NCBI RefSeq assembly: GCF_003465825.1
Contig: NZ_QSBV01000006.1
Coordinates: 46,435-110,434 of the forward strand
Direction: 5' to 3'
DNA length: 64,000 nt
DNA from: Collinsella sp. AF02-46-1
Lineage (GTDB): Bacteria; Actinomycetota; Coriobacteriia; Coriobacteriales; Coriobacteriaceae
Positions 17,085 through 25,321 of the stretch are shown piece after piece. Position 1 is the stretch's first letter. Each line of letters opens with the position of its first letter. The notes under the pieces are model-generated. The model ran no database searches and was not told the origin of the DNA. It worked only from the letters and a program-made list of their open reading frames with translations. The position numbers and the translations under genes are program-made.

Positions 17085-17513
17085 CTACTCAGCGATGGTG
17101 ACGCCCATGGAACGGGCGGTACCGGCGATGATCTTCTTGGCGGCGTCAATGTCGTTGGCATTGAGGTCCGGCATCTTGATCTCGGCGATCTTGGTGAGCT
17201 GCTCCTGGGAGAGCTGACCAACCTTGTCGGCCTGGGGCTTAGCGGAACCAGACTTGAGGTTCAGCTCCTTCTTGATGAGGTGAGCCGCCGGCGGGGTCTT
17301 GGTGATGAAGGAGAAGGACTTATCCTCGTAGACAGAGATCTCAACGGGGATGATGTCGCCCTTCTTGTCCTGCGTCTCGGCGTTAAAGGCCTGGCAGAAC
17401 TGCATGATGTTCACGCCAGCAGCGCCCAGAGCGGGGCCGACGGGAGGAGCGGGGTTAGCTGCACCAGCAGGAATCTGGAGCTTAATGACGTTGGCAACCT
17501 TCTTCTCAGCCAT
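17085..17513 (-). CDS. rplK: 50S ribosomal protein L11
   Basis: A 142-residue L11, part of the GTPase-associated centre where it binds 23S rRNA and thiostrepton-type antibiotics and is needed for RelA activation. The N-terminal [20 protein letters not shown] and the C-terminal [15 protein letters not shown] are diagnostic, and the length is standard. Start at 17513 is preferred over an in-frame ATG six bases upstream, given the AAAGGA spacing. Lies between nusG and rplA in a ribosomal operon. Confidence 0.97.
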   Translation of the reverse strand: MAEKKVANVIKLQIPAGAANPAPPVGPALGAAGVNIMQFCQAFNAETQDKKGDIIPVEISVYEDKSFSFITKTPPAAHLIKKELNLKSGSAKPQADKVGQLSQEQLTKIAEIKMPDLNANDIDAAKKIIAGTARSMGVTIAE

Positions 17514-17633
17514 GGTCATTCCTTTCGAATCACGAGTGTGAAGTACTTGCTATATCGTAAGCACGCACGTGTTAGAAGCACTCCTGAGATGAGCAGTCAC
17601 AGAAGAAGCACGCTCGCGCGAACGGACGAAAAC

Positions 17634-18170
17634 TTAAGCGATGACAGCGACCTGGTTAAAGTCGAGCTCGACCGGCGTCTCGCGGCCAAAGATCATCAGC
17701 GTGACCTTGAGCTTGCCAGCCTCGGTGTTAACCTCGGAGACCTTGCCATCAAAGTCGGTAAGCGGGCCATCGGTGACGCGGACGGACGTGCCGACCTGAA
17801 TATCAACCGAGGTGCGCTTGGGCGAATCGCCCTTACCGGGACGACGAGTCATCTTGTTGTACTCGTCGCGGGAAAGCGGAGCGGGCTTGCCGTTGCCGCC
17901 TAGGAAACCGGTGACGCCGGGCGTGTTGCGAACACACGTCCACGCATCGTCATCCATCTCCATGCGAACCAGGACATAACCCGGAAAGATCTTGGAATCC
18001 TTGGTCTCGCGCTTGCCACCCTCTTTGATCTCGGTGACGCGCTCCATAGGAATCTCGATATCAAAGATACGGTCCTGCATGCCCATGGTCTCGATACGAT
18101 GCTCGAGATCGGACTTTACGCGGTTCTCGTATCCGGAGTAAGTGTGAACGACGTACCAACGCTTAGACAT
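17634..18170 (-). CDS. nusG: Transcription termination/antitermination factor NusG
   Basis: A 178-residue NusG: the NGN domain (WYVVHTYSGYENRVKSDLE through FPGYVLVRMEMDD) that binds RNA polymerase, then a KOW domain (GTSVRVTDGPLTDFDGKVSE) that contacts Rho or ribosomal S10. It couples transcription with translation. It starts three bases after the secE stop, so both are translated together, and it precedes rplK, the standard order. Confidence 0.97.
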   Translation of the reverse strand: MSKRWYVVHTYSGYENRVKSDLEHRIETMGMQDRIFDIEIPMERVTEIKEGGKRETKDSKIFPGYVLVRMEMDDDAWTCVRNTPGVTGFLGGNGKPAPLSRDEYNKMTRRPGKGDSPKRTSVDIQVGTSVRVTDGPLTDFDGKVSEVNTEAGKLKVTLMIFGRETPVELDFNQVAVIA

Positions 18171-18173
18171 GGT

Positions 18174-18512
18174 TTAGCCCCTCAATCCAGAGAACAGAGC
18201 AAGAGCCTCGCCAAAGCCAGCATCGAGCAGAGCGATGACGACGCCGACGACGACCAGAGAAGCGCAAACGACGACCGAGTAGTTCACGAGCTCCTTCTTA
18301 TCAGGCCACGTGACACGCTTCATCTCGGACTTGACCGAAGCGAAATACTTCTTGGTGCGGGCGAAGAAACCAGGCTTCTCGTTCTTCTTGGACTTCGCAG
18401 CCTTCTCGTTCTTCTTGGCAACGGCCTTCTTGGCCTCAACCTTGGAGTTGGCAGCAGCGTTGTTGGCAGGTGCCGGCTGCTGAGCCTTCTTCTTGTTCTT
18501 CTTGTTGGCCAT
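18174..18512 (-). CDS. secE: Preprotein translocase subunit SecE
   Basis: A 112-residue SecE, the essential clamp of the SecYEG protein channel. The C-terminal half holds the conserved cytoplasmic amphipathic helix (VKSEMKRVTWPDKKELVNYS) and a single membrane segment. The first 50 residues are a highly charged Lys/Ala-rich extension, longer than in enteric or bacillar SecE but common in actinobacteria. Located between tRNA-Trp and nusG. Confidence 0.95.
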   Translation of the reverse strand: MANKKNKKKAQQPAPANNAAANSKVEAKKAVAKKNEKAAKSKKNEKPGFFARTKKYFASVKSEMKRVTWPDKKELVNYSVVVCASLVVVGVVIALLDAGFGEALALFSGLRG

Positions 18513-18551
18513 TTGGGTTACCTCCGCGCAATGCGCTTATACATGAGTAAA

Positions 18552-18579
18552 CCGTAAGCCCCCAAGTGGGAGCTTACGG
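18552..18579 (-). terminator. Hairpin between tRNA-Trp and secE
   Basis: CCGTAAGC / GCTTACGG-type stem around TCCCACTTGGG. With only a short T tract it may be a partial terminator or an RNA processing signal separating tRNA-Trp from secE. Confidence 0.55.
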
Positions 18580-18588
18580 AATAATGAC

Positions 18589-18664
18589 TGGCACGCCAGG
18601 AAGGACTCGAACCCTCAACACTCGGTTTTGGAGACCGATGCTCTACCAATTGAACTACTGGCGT
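18589..18664 (-). tRNA. trpT: tRNA-Trp (CCA)
   Basis: 76-nt cloverleaf: acceptor ACGCCAG / CTGGCGT, D-arm AGTTCAATTGGTAGAGC, anticodon loop CTCCAAA with CCA, T-loop GGTTCGAGTCC, and encoded 3' CCA. It sits between rpmG and secE, a common actinobacterial and firmicute arrangement. Confidence 0.97.
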
Positions 18665-18677
18665 ATGTGACTAGAGA

Positions 18678-18827
18678 CTAGCGAGTCTCTTTGTGCAGCG
18701 TGTGGTGACGGCACCAGGGGCAATACTTCTTGATCTCCATACGATCAGGCATGGTCGACTTGTTCTTGGTGGTCGTATAGTTGCGGCGCTTGCACTCAGT
18801 GCACGCAAGAGTAACTAGAGTACGCAT
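18678..18827 (-). CDS. rpmG: 50S ribosomal protein L33
   Basis: A 49-residue L33 with both zinc-knuckle pairs present ([11 protein letters not shown] and [10 protein letters not shown]), so this is the zinc-binding (C+) form. The sequence [19 protein letters not shown] is diagnostic. It opens the rpmG-tRNA-Trp-secE-nusG-rplKA cluster and lies downstream of a promoter with a consensus -35. A second, Cys-free paralogue, as found in some genomes for zinc shortage, is not in the window. Confidence 0.96.
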   Translation of the reverse strand: MRTLVTLACTECKRRNYTTTKNKSTMPDRMEIKKYCPWCRHHTLHKETR

Positions 18828-18872
18828 GTATCCTGAACCTTTCATTTCCGCCCCGTACGGGCACGAGTTGTT

Positions 18873-18902
18873 ACTTTATCAGCTCCACGTAAGTGCTGTC
18901 AA
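18873..18902 (-). promoter_or_regulatory. Promoter for rpmG-secE-nusG operon
   Basis: Minus strand reads TTGACA, then GCACTTACGTGGAGCTGA (18 nt), then TAAAGT (or GATAAA at 16 nt). The perfect -35 about 50-70 bp upstream of rpmG supports a strong housekeeping promoter. Confidence 0.65.
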
Positions 18903-19045
18903 TGAAAACCTCGAGTCAATTGGTTCTCGGTGGATCCATTCATATTTGGAACACATCAATGAAGCCATCGAGAGCTAATCGACGGTGCATCCAGGACCAC
19001 TATCGATCCTCTCGACACCAGCAACGGCTCAATATCCATTGCAGA

Positions 19046-19079
19046 AAAGAACCCGGCACCCATATAAGTGCCGGGTTCT
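19046..19079 (-). terminator. Terminator after tuf
   Basis: AGAACCCGGCAC / GTGCCGGGTTCT perfect 12-bp stem, followed on the minus strand by TTTTCTGC. Confidence 0.88.
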
Positions 19080-19106
19080 CTAAGTCAGCTATATCAAAGA
19101 GCTAAT

Positions 19107-20297
19107 TTACTCAATGATCGTGGAGACGATGCCCGAACCGACGGTGTGGCCACCCTCGCGGATAGCGAAGCGCAGGCCCTCCTCCATGGCGATCGGGTGG
19201 ATGAGGTCGCCCTCGATGGTGATGTGGTCACCAGGCATAGCCATCTCGGTGCCCTCGGGGAGCTTGACCGTACCGGTAACGTCGGTGGTACGGAAGTAGA
19301 ACTGAGGACGATAACCATCGAAGAACGGGGTGTGACGGCCGCCCTCCTCCTTGGTCAGAACGTAGATCTCGCCGGTGAACTTGGTGTGCGGGGTAACCGA
19401 ACCGGGCTTGCAGAGAACCTGGCCGCGCTCGATGTCCTCGCGCTTGATGCCGCGGAGCAGCAGACCGACGTTGTCGCCAGCCTCGCAGAAGTCCATGGAC
19501 TTACGGAACATCTCGATACCGGTAACGACGGTGTTCTGGGTATCCTTGATGCCGACGATCTCGACGGGCTCGTTGAGCTTGAGCTCACCGCGCTCGACAC
19601 GGCCGGTAGCAACGGTACCACGGCCGGAGATGGTCATAACGTCCTCAACGGCCATCAGGAACGGGAGGTCGTTGTTACGAGCAGGCGTCGGGATGTACTC
19701 GTCGACGGCGTTCATGAGCTCGCGGATAGCGTCCATCCACTTGGCGTCGCCCTCGAGAGCGCCCAGAGCGGAACCACGGATGACGGGGATGTCGTCGCCG
19801 GGGAAATCGTACTCGGAGAGGAGCTCACGGGTCTCCATCTCGACGAGGTCGATGAGCTCGTCATCGTCAACCATGTCGCACTTGTTCAGGAAGACGACGA
19901 TGTAAGGAACGCCAACCTGACGGGCGAGCAGGATGTGCTCGCGGGTCTGAGCCATGGGGCCGTCGGTAGCGGCGATGACCAAGATAGCGCCGTCCATCTG
20001 AGCAGCACCGGAGATCATGTTCTTGACGTAGTCAGCGTGGCCCGGGCAGTCAACGTGAGCGTAGTGACGGGCAGCAGTCTCGTACTCGACGTGGGAGACG
20101 GAGATCGTAATGCCGCGCTCGCGCTCCTCGGGAGCCTTGTCGATGTTCTCGAACGCAGTGAAGTCAGCCTTGCAGCCCTCGGTCTCGGAGAGAACCTTGG
20201 TGATGGCGGCGGTCAGCGTGGTCTTGCCGTGGTCGACGTGACCAATGGTGCCGATGTTAACATGCGGCTTAGTGCGCTCAAACTTCTCTTTGGCCAT
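19107..20297 (-). CDS. tuf: Elongation factor Tu
   Basis: A 396-residue EF-Tu delivering aminoacyl-tRNA to the ribosome. GTP-binding motifs are GHVDHGKTT (G1), the switch-[18 protein letters not shown] (G3), NKCD (G4) and SAL (G5); domains II and III follow with RTTDVTGTV near the C-terminal third. ATG 20297 is preceded by GAGGAGGG; the longer open frame upstream has no support. It is the last gene of a tRNA-Tyr, tRNA-Thr, tRNA-Met, tuf transcript driven by a strong promoter at 20704-20733. Confidence 0.98.
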   Translation of the reverse strand: MAKEKFERTKPHVNIGTIGHVDHGKTTLTAAITKVLSETEGCKADFTAFENIDKAPEERERGITISVSHVEYETAARHYAHVDCPGHADYVKNMISGAAQMDGAILVIAATDGPMAQTREHILLARQVGVPYIVVFLNKCDMVDDDELIDLVEMETRELLSEYDFPGDDIPVIRGSALGALEGDAKWMDAIRELMNAVDEYIPTPARNNDLPFLMAVEDVMTISGRGTVATGRVERGELKLNEPVEIVGIKDTQNTVVTGIEMFRKSMDFCEAGDNVGLLLRGIKREDIERGQVLCKPGSVTPHTKFTGEIYVLTKEEGGRHTPFFDGYRPQFYFRTTDVTGTVKLPEGTEMAMPGDHITIEGDLIHPIAMEEGLRFAIREGGHTVGSGIVSTIIE

Positions 20298-20351
20298 AAA
20301 GCCCTCCTCTAAACAGGTCGTCCCCGGACGGGACTTTGCCTTTATACCATA

Positions 20352-20383
20352 GTGGCCTCTCAACATACTATTGAGAAGCCACC
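20352..20383 (-). other. Hairpin between tRNA-Met and tuf
   Basis: GTGGCTTCTCAA / TTGAGAGGCCAC pairs over 12 positions with one mismatch and a 7-nt loop. No T-run follows, so an RNA processing or tuf leader structure is likelier than a terminator. Confidence 0.5.
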
Positions 20384-20393
20384 GTGTTACCTA

Positions 20394-20470
20394 TGGTAGC
20401 GGTGACTGGATTCGAACCAGTGACGCCACGGGTATGAACCGTGTGCTCTAACCAACTGAGCTACACCGCC
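20394..20470 (-). tRNA. tRNA-Met (CAT)
   Basis: 77 nt, acceptor GGCGGTG / CACCGCT-type, D-arm GCTCAGTTGGTTAGAGC, anticodon loop TTCATAC with CAT, T-arm CTGGTTCGAATCCAG, encoded CCA. The paired first acceptor base suggests the elongator rather than initiator form. Confidence 0.95.
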
Positions 20471-20473
20471 GGA

Positions 20474-20549
20474 TGGAGCCTGCAACCAGACTTGAACTGG
20501 TGACCTCTTCGTTACCAACGAAGTGCTCTACCGACTGAGCTATACAGGC
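20474..20549 (-). tRNA. tRNA-Thr (GGT)
   Basis: 76 nt, anticodon loop TTGGTAA with GGT, acceptor GCCTGTA / TGCAGGC, encoded CCA. Only three bases separate it from tRNA-Met. Confidence 0.96.
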
Positions 20550-20559
20550 ACTTGACGGG

Positions 20560-20641
20560 TGGGAGCTATAGGATTCGAACCTATGTAGGCAGAGCCAACG
20601 GGTTTACAGCCCGTCCCCATTAACCACTCGGGCAAACTCCC
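20560..20641 (-). tRNA. tRNA-Tyr (GTA), CCA not encoded
   Basis: 82 nt with a long variable arm, anticodon loop CTGTAAA with GTA, acceptor GGGAGTT / AGCTCCC. The 3' end reads ACCC rather than ACCA, so CCA must be completed by tRNA nucleotidyltransferase, unlike the other seven tRNAs in the window. Confidence 0.93.
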
Positions 20642-20703
20642 AATCGTTCAAGTATCCGCAGGTCCTTTGGTCTTTTGGACCGCCGCCCCCGCGAACGAAA
20701 AAG

Positions 20704-20733
20704 ATAATACGATGCAACCTTGGGGGCTGTCAA
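20704..20733 (-). promoter_or_regulatory. Strong promoter of tRNA-Tyr-Thr-Met-tuf transcript
   Basis: Minus strand TTGACA, 18 nt, TATTAT: consensus -35 and near-consensus -10 about 65 bp upstream of tRNA-Tyr. A GC-rich stretch (GCGGGGGCGGCGG) lies in the initial transcribed region, resembling the discriminator of stringently controlled genes. Confidence 0.78.
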
Positions 20734-20969
20734 CGAAAACCTCTAGATACACGGCCCCGGGCGTATCTATTTAGCTGTGACCTGCGGTTTTGCTGAGTTT
20801 AGATATGATGGACAGTGGATTTGCATGTAGCGGTGACATTTCCCGAGGGAACACTTTGGCGTAGTGGAGTGAGCCTGCAGATTATTGCTTCGATAGCGAT
20901 TCATTTGCACCTATATATAGGTCGAGATCGAGCTTCCCAGACAGAAGATTGCTCTTCCCAGGCAAAATC

Positions 20970-21090
20970 GAGCGTGGATTTTCTTCCGTTTGAAATCGAG
21001 CGTGGATAATCTCCCACTTTTGACGTGCCACTGGGCCCAATGTGGCAGATTATCCACGCTCATTCACTAAGCGGGAGATTTTCCACGCTC
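20970..21090. repeat. Family A hairpin repeat, compound copy
   Basis: Two direct half-copies (GAGCGTGGATTTTC at 20970; GAGCGTGGATAATCTCCCAC at 20998) face two inverted half-copies (GCAGATTATCCACGCTC ending 21061; GCGGGAGATTTTCCACGCTC at 21071-21090). The outer and inner pairs match each other, so the locus looks like a nested double palindrome. Confidence 0.75.
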
Positions 21091-21142
21091 GTTCGTCCGA
21101 AAATCCTCGCTCGATCAAGCAGACCATGGGCTTCACCGTTTT

Positions 21143-21361
21143 CATCTCGATCTGTAACAGTAAGAGGGTTATTCCTCCCCTATCTGTTACAGATCGAGAT
21201 ATTAAGCAGAGATTCCAGCTTACGTCTCATTCTGTAACAGCTTGAACGGTTTTCAGCCTCTTCGTGTTACAGATTGAGATATTACCCACCAACCCGTCTT
21301 AACATCTCAATCTGTAACAGCTTGAAGAGAAATACCGGTCTAGATGTTGCGGATCAAGATT
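21143..21361. repeat. Family B hairpin repeats, three in tandem
   Basis: Copies at 21143-21200, 21224-21281 and 21303-21361. Each has ATCTCAATCTGTAACAG, about 23 bp of unrelated sequence, then CTGTTACAGATTGAGAT. In the first copy both arms carry a compensating change (ATCTCGATC / GATCGAGAT); the third has a decayed right arm (GATGTTGCGGATCAAGAT). Confidence 0.8.
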
Positions 21362-21404
21362 GAATCGCTTGGGCTGAATGCCCCAAGATATTGGCTGGCG
21401 GTCA

Positions 21405-23255
21405 CTAGAACTCAATCTCGTCAAAGTCAAAAGCTTTCAAAGTGAGTCCAACGAGCTTGTCTGTGCGCTCCTGAATCTGCTCGCTCGTCCAGGTATCAGT
21501 GTTTACCAACTCGTCGTTCAGGTTCAACCCGTTGCGGTATCCGACATTCGCCCCGTTGACATCCTTGCGGTCTCGCTTGGTCACAAAGGGCATGTTGCTC
21601 AGCTTTGAGTTATACCCGGTGATGGTTAGATTACCAAGCGTGTGGACCTGTTTCTCCTGCACCTCAATCGCCTTAGACATGTCGCCGTCCGCAACCATCT
21701 TCACCCATTCATCTGGAATGTTCTTGCCCTGAGGGAAGATGTGCTCGATTGTCCAGACGTAGTTTCCGGAGGCGTATCGTTCCCAAAGTGGCTTCATCTC
21801 TTTCGTAACGCTCGGAGATGCGATAACAGTAAGGATGTAGCGCGTCATATCGGGATTGACGTCGTAAATCGGCCCCTCAAGACGTTCTTTGAAGAAAGCG
21901 TCGCTGGCAGACACATCGACGAGACGCTTCTTGATGTACTCCGCGGCTGCAATGCCCTTGAGCCCCTCGCTTTCGAGGCTCTCACAAATACTGATGAAGA
22001 GTCTCTCAAGATCACGTGTGGGAGGTGTATCGGTGAGGTTGCGCCGGACAAAGAAGCAGACGAGGAGCTTAACAAGAAGCGCGAGGGTTTCATCTTTTAG
22101 CTCCAATTGGCTCTGCTTCTTAAAGAGGAACAGCAGCAACAGGTAAGATGCGACGCCCTGCGCTCTCGAAAGCTCCAAAAGCTGATGCGAAAGCTCGGAA
22201 TCCGGGCTCTCTTGATCGAGTCCAATGATCCTCGAATAGAGTGCGGAATTCTCGGTCAGCTCGTCCAACACCTTAAGGGCGCCGTCATCAGATTCCATCC
22301 GCTTCTCGTAGATTTTCAGAAGGTTGGACCGCGTGGCAACGGAACCGAGGGGGAGCTGGGAACCAGATTCGCCGATAAATGGCTTGTTCACCTCCCGGCG
22401 GAAGGCGTCGTAGTTCTGGCGGAAGAAGCGTTCCTGCGTCTTGTAGTCATCGCCGAGATTGTGGAGCACTTCCTGCCAGCGTTCAAAGTAATAGTTGAGC
22501 TGTCCGTCATCCACCCCGGCAACCTTGCCGAGAAGCATGTTCTTGATAAGGTCAACGGCGCTCAAGGGAACACCGCGGTTGTTCAGGGACGCGAACAAGG
22601 TGTAGGCGTCAGCATGACTATCGACGGTAATCTGGACCACGACCGCCGAACACACCAACCTGCAGATATCAAGGAGGCAGCGAACGCACTCGATTCCATC
22701 CCTGCCCTCAACGTCCTCACCCAGCCGATCGTAAAAATAGTTGAATGCCTTAGACATCTTTCTTAGACCAAGGAACTTCGGCTTTTGTATAACCGTATCT
22801 AAGCCGATATGTTCCTTCAAAATCCAGCGGTAATCCTCAAGGTTATGATTCTGAACCTGAGGAATAACGCGCGTGATTGACTTGTCAGATTTCAAGATCA
22901 GACGATTGCGCAGGGGTCGAATATCGTCCAACATCATGTCGTCATCGATAGAATCCTTATGCTCCATGATGCGAGTATAGAGGGCGGCAAGGAGAAGACT
23001 GAGCGTCGTCAGGCGTTGCTGGCCATCGATAACTTCATAGTGAATGGTATCCATCTTGGAATTCACGGTCCCGTTCACGACAATAAACGAGCCCAGGAAG
23101 TAACCGGCGTCGTTTTGGGTGATGTCATCATAGAGATTCGCCCAGTCGCGCTGATTCCAAGTGTATTCGCGCTGGTAACGAGGAATGTCATAGATTTTTA
23201 GCATATCGGTCGACAGAATATTGGCAACCGTTGGGTCCTCTACGCTATTAATCAT
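21405..23255 (-). CDS. GmrSD-like type IV restriction protein (DUF262 and DUF1524)
   Basis: A 616-residue single-chain protein. The N-terminal DUF262/GmrS-like domain has PRYQREYTWNQRDWANL and the nucleotide-binding VIDGQQRLTTLSLL (about residues 20-95). The C-terminal DUF1524/GmrD-like HNH domain has IEHIFPQGKN and LGNLTITGYNSKLSN (about 505-560), with the His and Asn residues intact. Family members cut modified (glucosylated or hydroxymethylated) phage DNA using NTP. Start 23255 gives better spacing from AAAGGA than the adjoining ATG at 23258. It lies beside tRNA-Thr and repeat arrays, as expected for an acquired defence gene. Confidence 0.85.
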   Translation of the reverse strand: MINSVEDPTVANILSTDMLKIYDIPRYQREYTWNQRDWANLYDDITQNDAGYFLGSFIVVNGTVNSKMDTIHYEVIDGQQRLTTLSLLLAALYTRIMEHKDSIDDDMMLDDIRPLRNRLILKSDKSITRVIPQVQNHNLEDYRWILKEHIGLDTVIQKPKFLGLRKMSKAFNYFYDRLGEDVEGRDGIECVRCLLDICRLVCSAVVVQITVDSHADAYTLFASLNNRGVPLSAVDLIKNMLLGKVAGVDDGQLNYYFERWQEVLHNLGDDYKTQERFFRQNYDAFRREVNKPFIGESGSQLPLGSVATRSNLLKIYEKRMESDDGALKVLDELTENSALYSRIIGLDQESPDSELSHQLLELSRAQGVASYLLLLFLFKKQSQLELKDETLALLVKLLVCFFVRRNLTDTPPTRDLERLFISICESLESEGLKGIAAAEYIKKRLVDVSASDAFFKERLEGPIYDVNPDMTRYILTVIASPSVTKEMKPLWERYASGNYVWTIEHIFPQGKNIPDEWVKMVADGDMSKAIEVQEKQVHTLGNLTITGYNSKLSNMPFVTKRDRKDVNGANVGYRNGLNLNDELVNTDTWTSEQIQERTDKLVGLTLKAFDFDEIEF

Positions 23256-23655
23256 CATGGGTCCTTTCAATCGCCTTGCTCACAAACGACGGGAAATCCT
23301 TGTCGCTCTTGACTTCTCGCGCCGAATTAAATCTAGACTATAGTAATACCCATGGGCTACAGGAAAGAGAGCCGTGCACGGCGTGCGATCTTTCGAGAAG
23401 CGGCATCGGAGCTCTCAGCGCCTTGGTCACTTTCCACTCTATCCCAGTTGGAGACACAAAGCCCAAAACTCTAATGGAGACAGCAACTGTAAGCTTGGCT
23501 TTTCCCGCCTCATTGCACGCGTTTATTGACAATGAGCATCGGTTGCAAAACACACAAGTGCACTTTCAGATTTAATTGTTGCATATTTGTTGCATGAGCT
23601 GTTGCATGAGAAGGCAGAATCAGAGGCTATATCGCCTCTGACCTGCGAAAACTCA
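23256..23655. other. Intergenic region next to tRNA-Thr with short direct repeats
   Basis: No gene is supported; overlapping open frames on both strands have no ribosome site or recognisable domain. A weak -10 (TATAGT) for the GmrSD gene is near 23337. Three direct TGTTGCAT repeats start at 23577, 23588 and 23600, about one helical turn apart, and a 7-bp hairpin (CAGAGGC / GCCTCTG) is at 23622-23641. Such spaced repeats beside a tRNA 3' end resemble integrase arm sites, but no integrase is present. Confidence 0.4.
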
Positions 23656-23730
23656 TGGAGCCAGTGACAGGAATCGAACCCGCAACCCACTGATTACAAA
23701 TCAGTTGCGCTACCGTTGCGCCACACTGGC
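23656..23730 (-). tRNA. tRNA-Thr (TGT)
   Basis: 75 nt, acceptor GCCAGTG / CACTGGC, anticodon loop TTTGTAA with TGT, T-arm GCGGGTTCGATTCCTGT, encoded CCA. Its 3' end faces the GmrSD gene, making it a plausible integration site. Confidence 0.96.
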
Positions 23731-23877
23731 ACACTTGGCGCTTTCGCGCGAAGCCAATTAAGAATAAAGGAATTGCGGACGAGGCGCAACAGGCCGCACA
23801 GCGTTATACAAATATGCAAAATCCAGCAACAACACGTACCAGGCCCGTTCATTTCTGTCAGTTCGCCCTCAATCTTA

Positions 23878-23949
23878 AAACCCTTCGTCAAAACGAATAG
23901 TTTTAATTACAATGAAATAGATAAAACTGTTCGTTCTGGCGAAGGGTTT
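23878..23949. promoter_or_regulatory. Large inverted repeat operator of the fused HipA-like gene
   Basis: Two 28-bp arms (23878-23905 and 23922-23949) match at 25 of 28 positions as an inverted repeat; the outer core is AAACCCTTCG / CGAAGGGTTT and the inner core AGTTTTA / TAAAACT, with a 16-bp AT-rich centre able to hold a -10. The right arm contains the ribosome site GAAGGG just before the ATG at 23954. The gene it precedes begins with a DNA-binding domain, so autorepression is likely. Confidence 0.72.
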
Positions 23950-23953
23950 CGCG

Positions 23954-25294
23954 ATGTTAACTACCAAGGAAGCCGCCGAACTGCTCGACATCACTCCGCG
24001 CAGGGTGCAGGAGCTCATAAAAAACGGAGCACTTGAGGCCCGCAAGGCTTCTGGAGTATGGCTCATCGACAAAGACAGCGTAGACACGCGACTCCGCTCC
24101 GCAACCAAAAGAGGGGGACGGCCTCGTCGTGGGCATGGGAAAAGCGAGATCGCATTCACCCTCATGAACCGCACGCACGAAGTGGCCCAGCTGGTCTACA
24201 GCAGATCACGGAAAGACTTCACCCATATCGGCGCCGACGTCGATCGTGCCCACGCCCCTATTGGAGTTTTTGCTCCCAGCAAACCTGTATCGCTCGACTC
24301 CTTCCGCATCTGGTGGCGCGGCCGCGGTATCCCGCTCGCACGCATTGGGCTAACCTCTCTGCTTGAAGAAGCCGCAGTCGATGTTCCCGATGAACTCGTT
24401 CAGCGAAATCTTGGCCTCTCCTTATCCGACCAGTATTGGATTAGGCCCCAAGACTCCGGTCTCTCGTGGGAAGATATCAATTTCTTCAATAATGCTTTTG
24501 ACGACGTCTCTCTCAGCATCGCGCCCTTCGCCCCAGAGGGCAAGGCGGCTGCCGCAAAGCCCGACAACACCTCGGACGGCAATCTTCAAAAGTACTGGAC
24601 ATGCGAGGGCGACCGTCGAATCCTCCACAAGGCAGGTGCGCATCTAAACCAGGAACCCTATAACGAGATGGTGGCGACTGCACTTCACCGTCGTATCCTA
24701 AACGCTTGCGATTATGTACCCTATTCGCTCGAAGGCGTGGGTACTTCTGCCCTGAGCATATGCGATGTCTTCTTAACTGATGAAGAAGAGTATGTCCCTG
24801 CGTTCTATGTAAACCAGCACGCAAACGCAGATGAACGGCTAACCGACTACGAGCGATATGTAGCAAACTGCGAAGAGCTCGGGGTGACAGGCGTCAAGGA
24901 TGCCCTTGACCGCATGATTGTATGCGACGACATCATCGCCAACTATGACCGCCATTGGCGTAACTTTGGCCTTGTACGAAACGTCAACACACTAACCTGC
25001 AGACCTGCCCCCATCTTCGATTCGGGCTCATCGCTCTGGTGCAACATTTCTCTTGAGGAGCTTCGGGCAGGAGAGCACAGTTTTACCAGCGCGCAGTTTC
25101 ATTCAAGCCCCGCGAAACAAATGCTGCTTGTTGAGGATATGAGCTGGTTTGACGGCGACAAACTCGAAGGCTTCGTTGACGAGGCACTCGAGATTCTGTC
25201 CAGAAATGACGCGCTCACGGCAAGGCTGCCATATCTAAAAGAGGCACTTACATGGCGCCTCCGTAGAATGATCGACATCGCTGAATGGAGTTAG
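23954..25294 (+). CDS. Excisionase-type HTH fused to HipA-like kinase domain
   Basis: A 446-residue protein joining DNA-binding and toxin-like parts. Residues 1-48 form a MerR/excisionase HTH (LTTKEAAELLDITPRRVQEL). After a basic linker, the C-terminal 240 residues resemble a HipA-type Ser/Thr kinase: SDGNLQKYW near residue 212 (Gly-rich loop), LHKAG (ATP-binding Lys), the catalytic loop YDRHWRNFGLV near 335 and the metal site PIFDSGSSLW near 358. HipA kinases phosphorylate targets such as glutamyl-tRNA synthetase. There is no separate antitoxin gene beside it, so the HTH may supply autoregulation in cis. Confidence 0.8.
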   Translation: MLTTKEAAELLDITPRRVQELIKNGALEARKASGVWLIDKDSVDTRLRSATKRGGRPRRGHGKSEIAFTLMNRTHEVAQLVYSRSRKDFTHIGADVDRAHAPIGVFAPSKPVSLDSFRIWWRGRGIPLARIGLTSLLEEAAVDVPDELVQRNLGLSLSDQYWIRPQDSGLSWEDINFFNNAFDDVSLSIAPFAPEGKAAAAKPDNTSDGNLQKYWTCEGDRRILHKAGAHLNQEPYNEMVATALHRRILNACDYVPYSLEGVGTSALSICDVFLTDEEEYVPAFYVNQHANADERLTDYERYVANCEELGVTGVKDALDRMIVCDDIIANYDRHWRNFGLVRNVNTLTCRPAPIFDSGSSLWCNISLEELRAGEHSFTSAQFHSSPAKQMLLVEDMSWFDGDKLEGFVDEALEILSRNDALTARLPYLKEALTWRLRRMIDIAEWS

Positions 25295-25321
25295 CGAGAC
25301 AGCGTCGCACCGTCAGCTCCC

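Larger units (their letters stand above)
20734..21404. other. Gene-free region filled by repeat families A and B
   Basis: No credible coding sequence; the short open frames lack ribosome sites. The right two-thirds is a composite of family A hairpin parts (20970-21090) and three family B hairpins (21143-21361). About 20740-20960 is ordinary, AT-richer sequence in which nothing specific is seen. Confidence 0.7.

Noticed and set aside
20734-21361. CRISPR array
   Set aside because: Repeats are inverted pairs (hairpins) with irregular spacing and no cas genes, not uniform direct repeats with spacers.
23276-23575. 99-residue plus-strand ORF beside the GmrSD gene
   Set aside because: No ribosome site and no recognisable domain; an equally open frame exists on the opposite strand.
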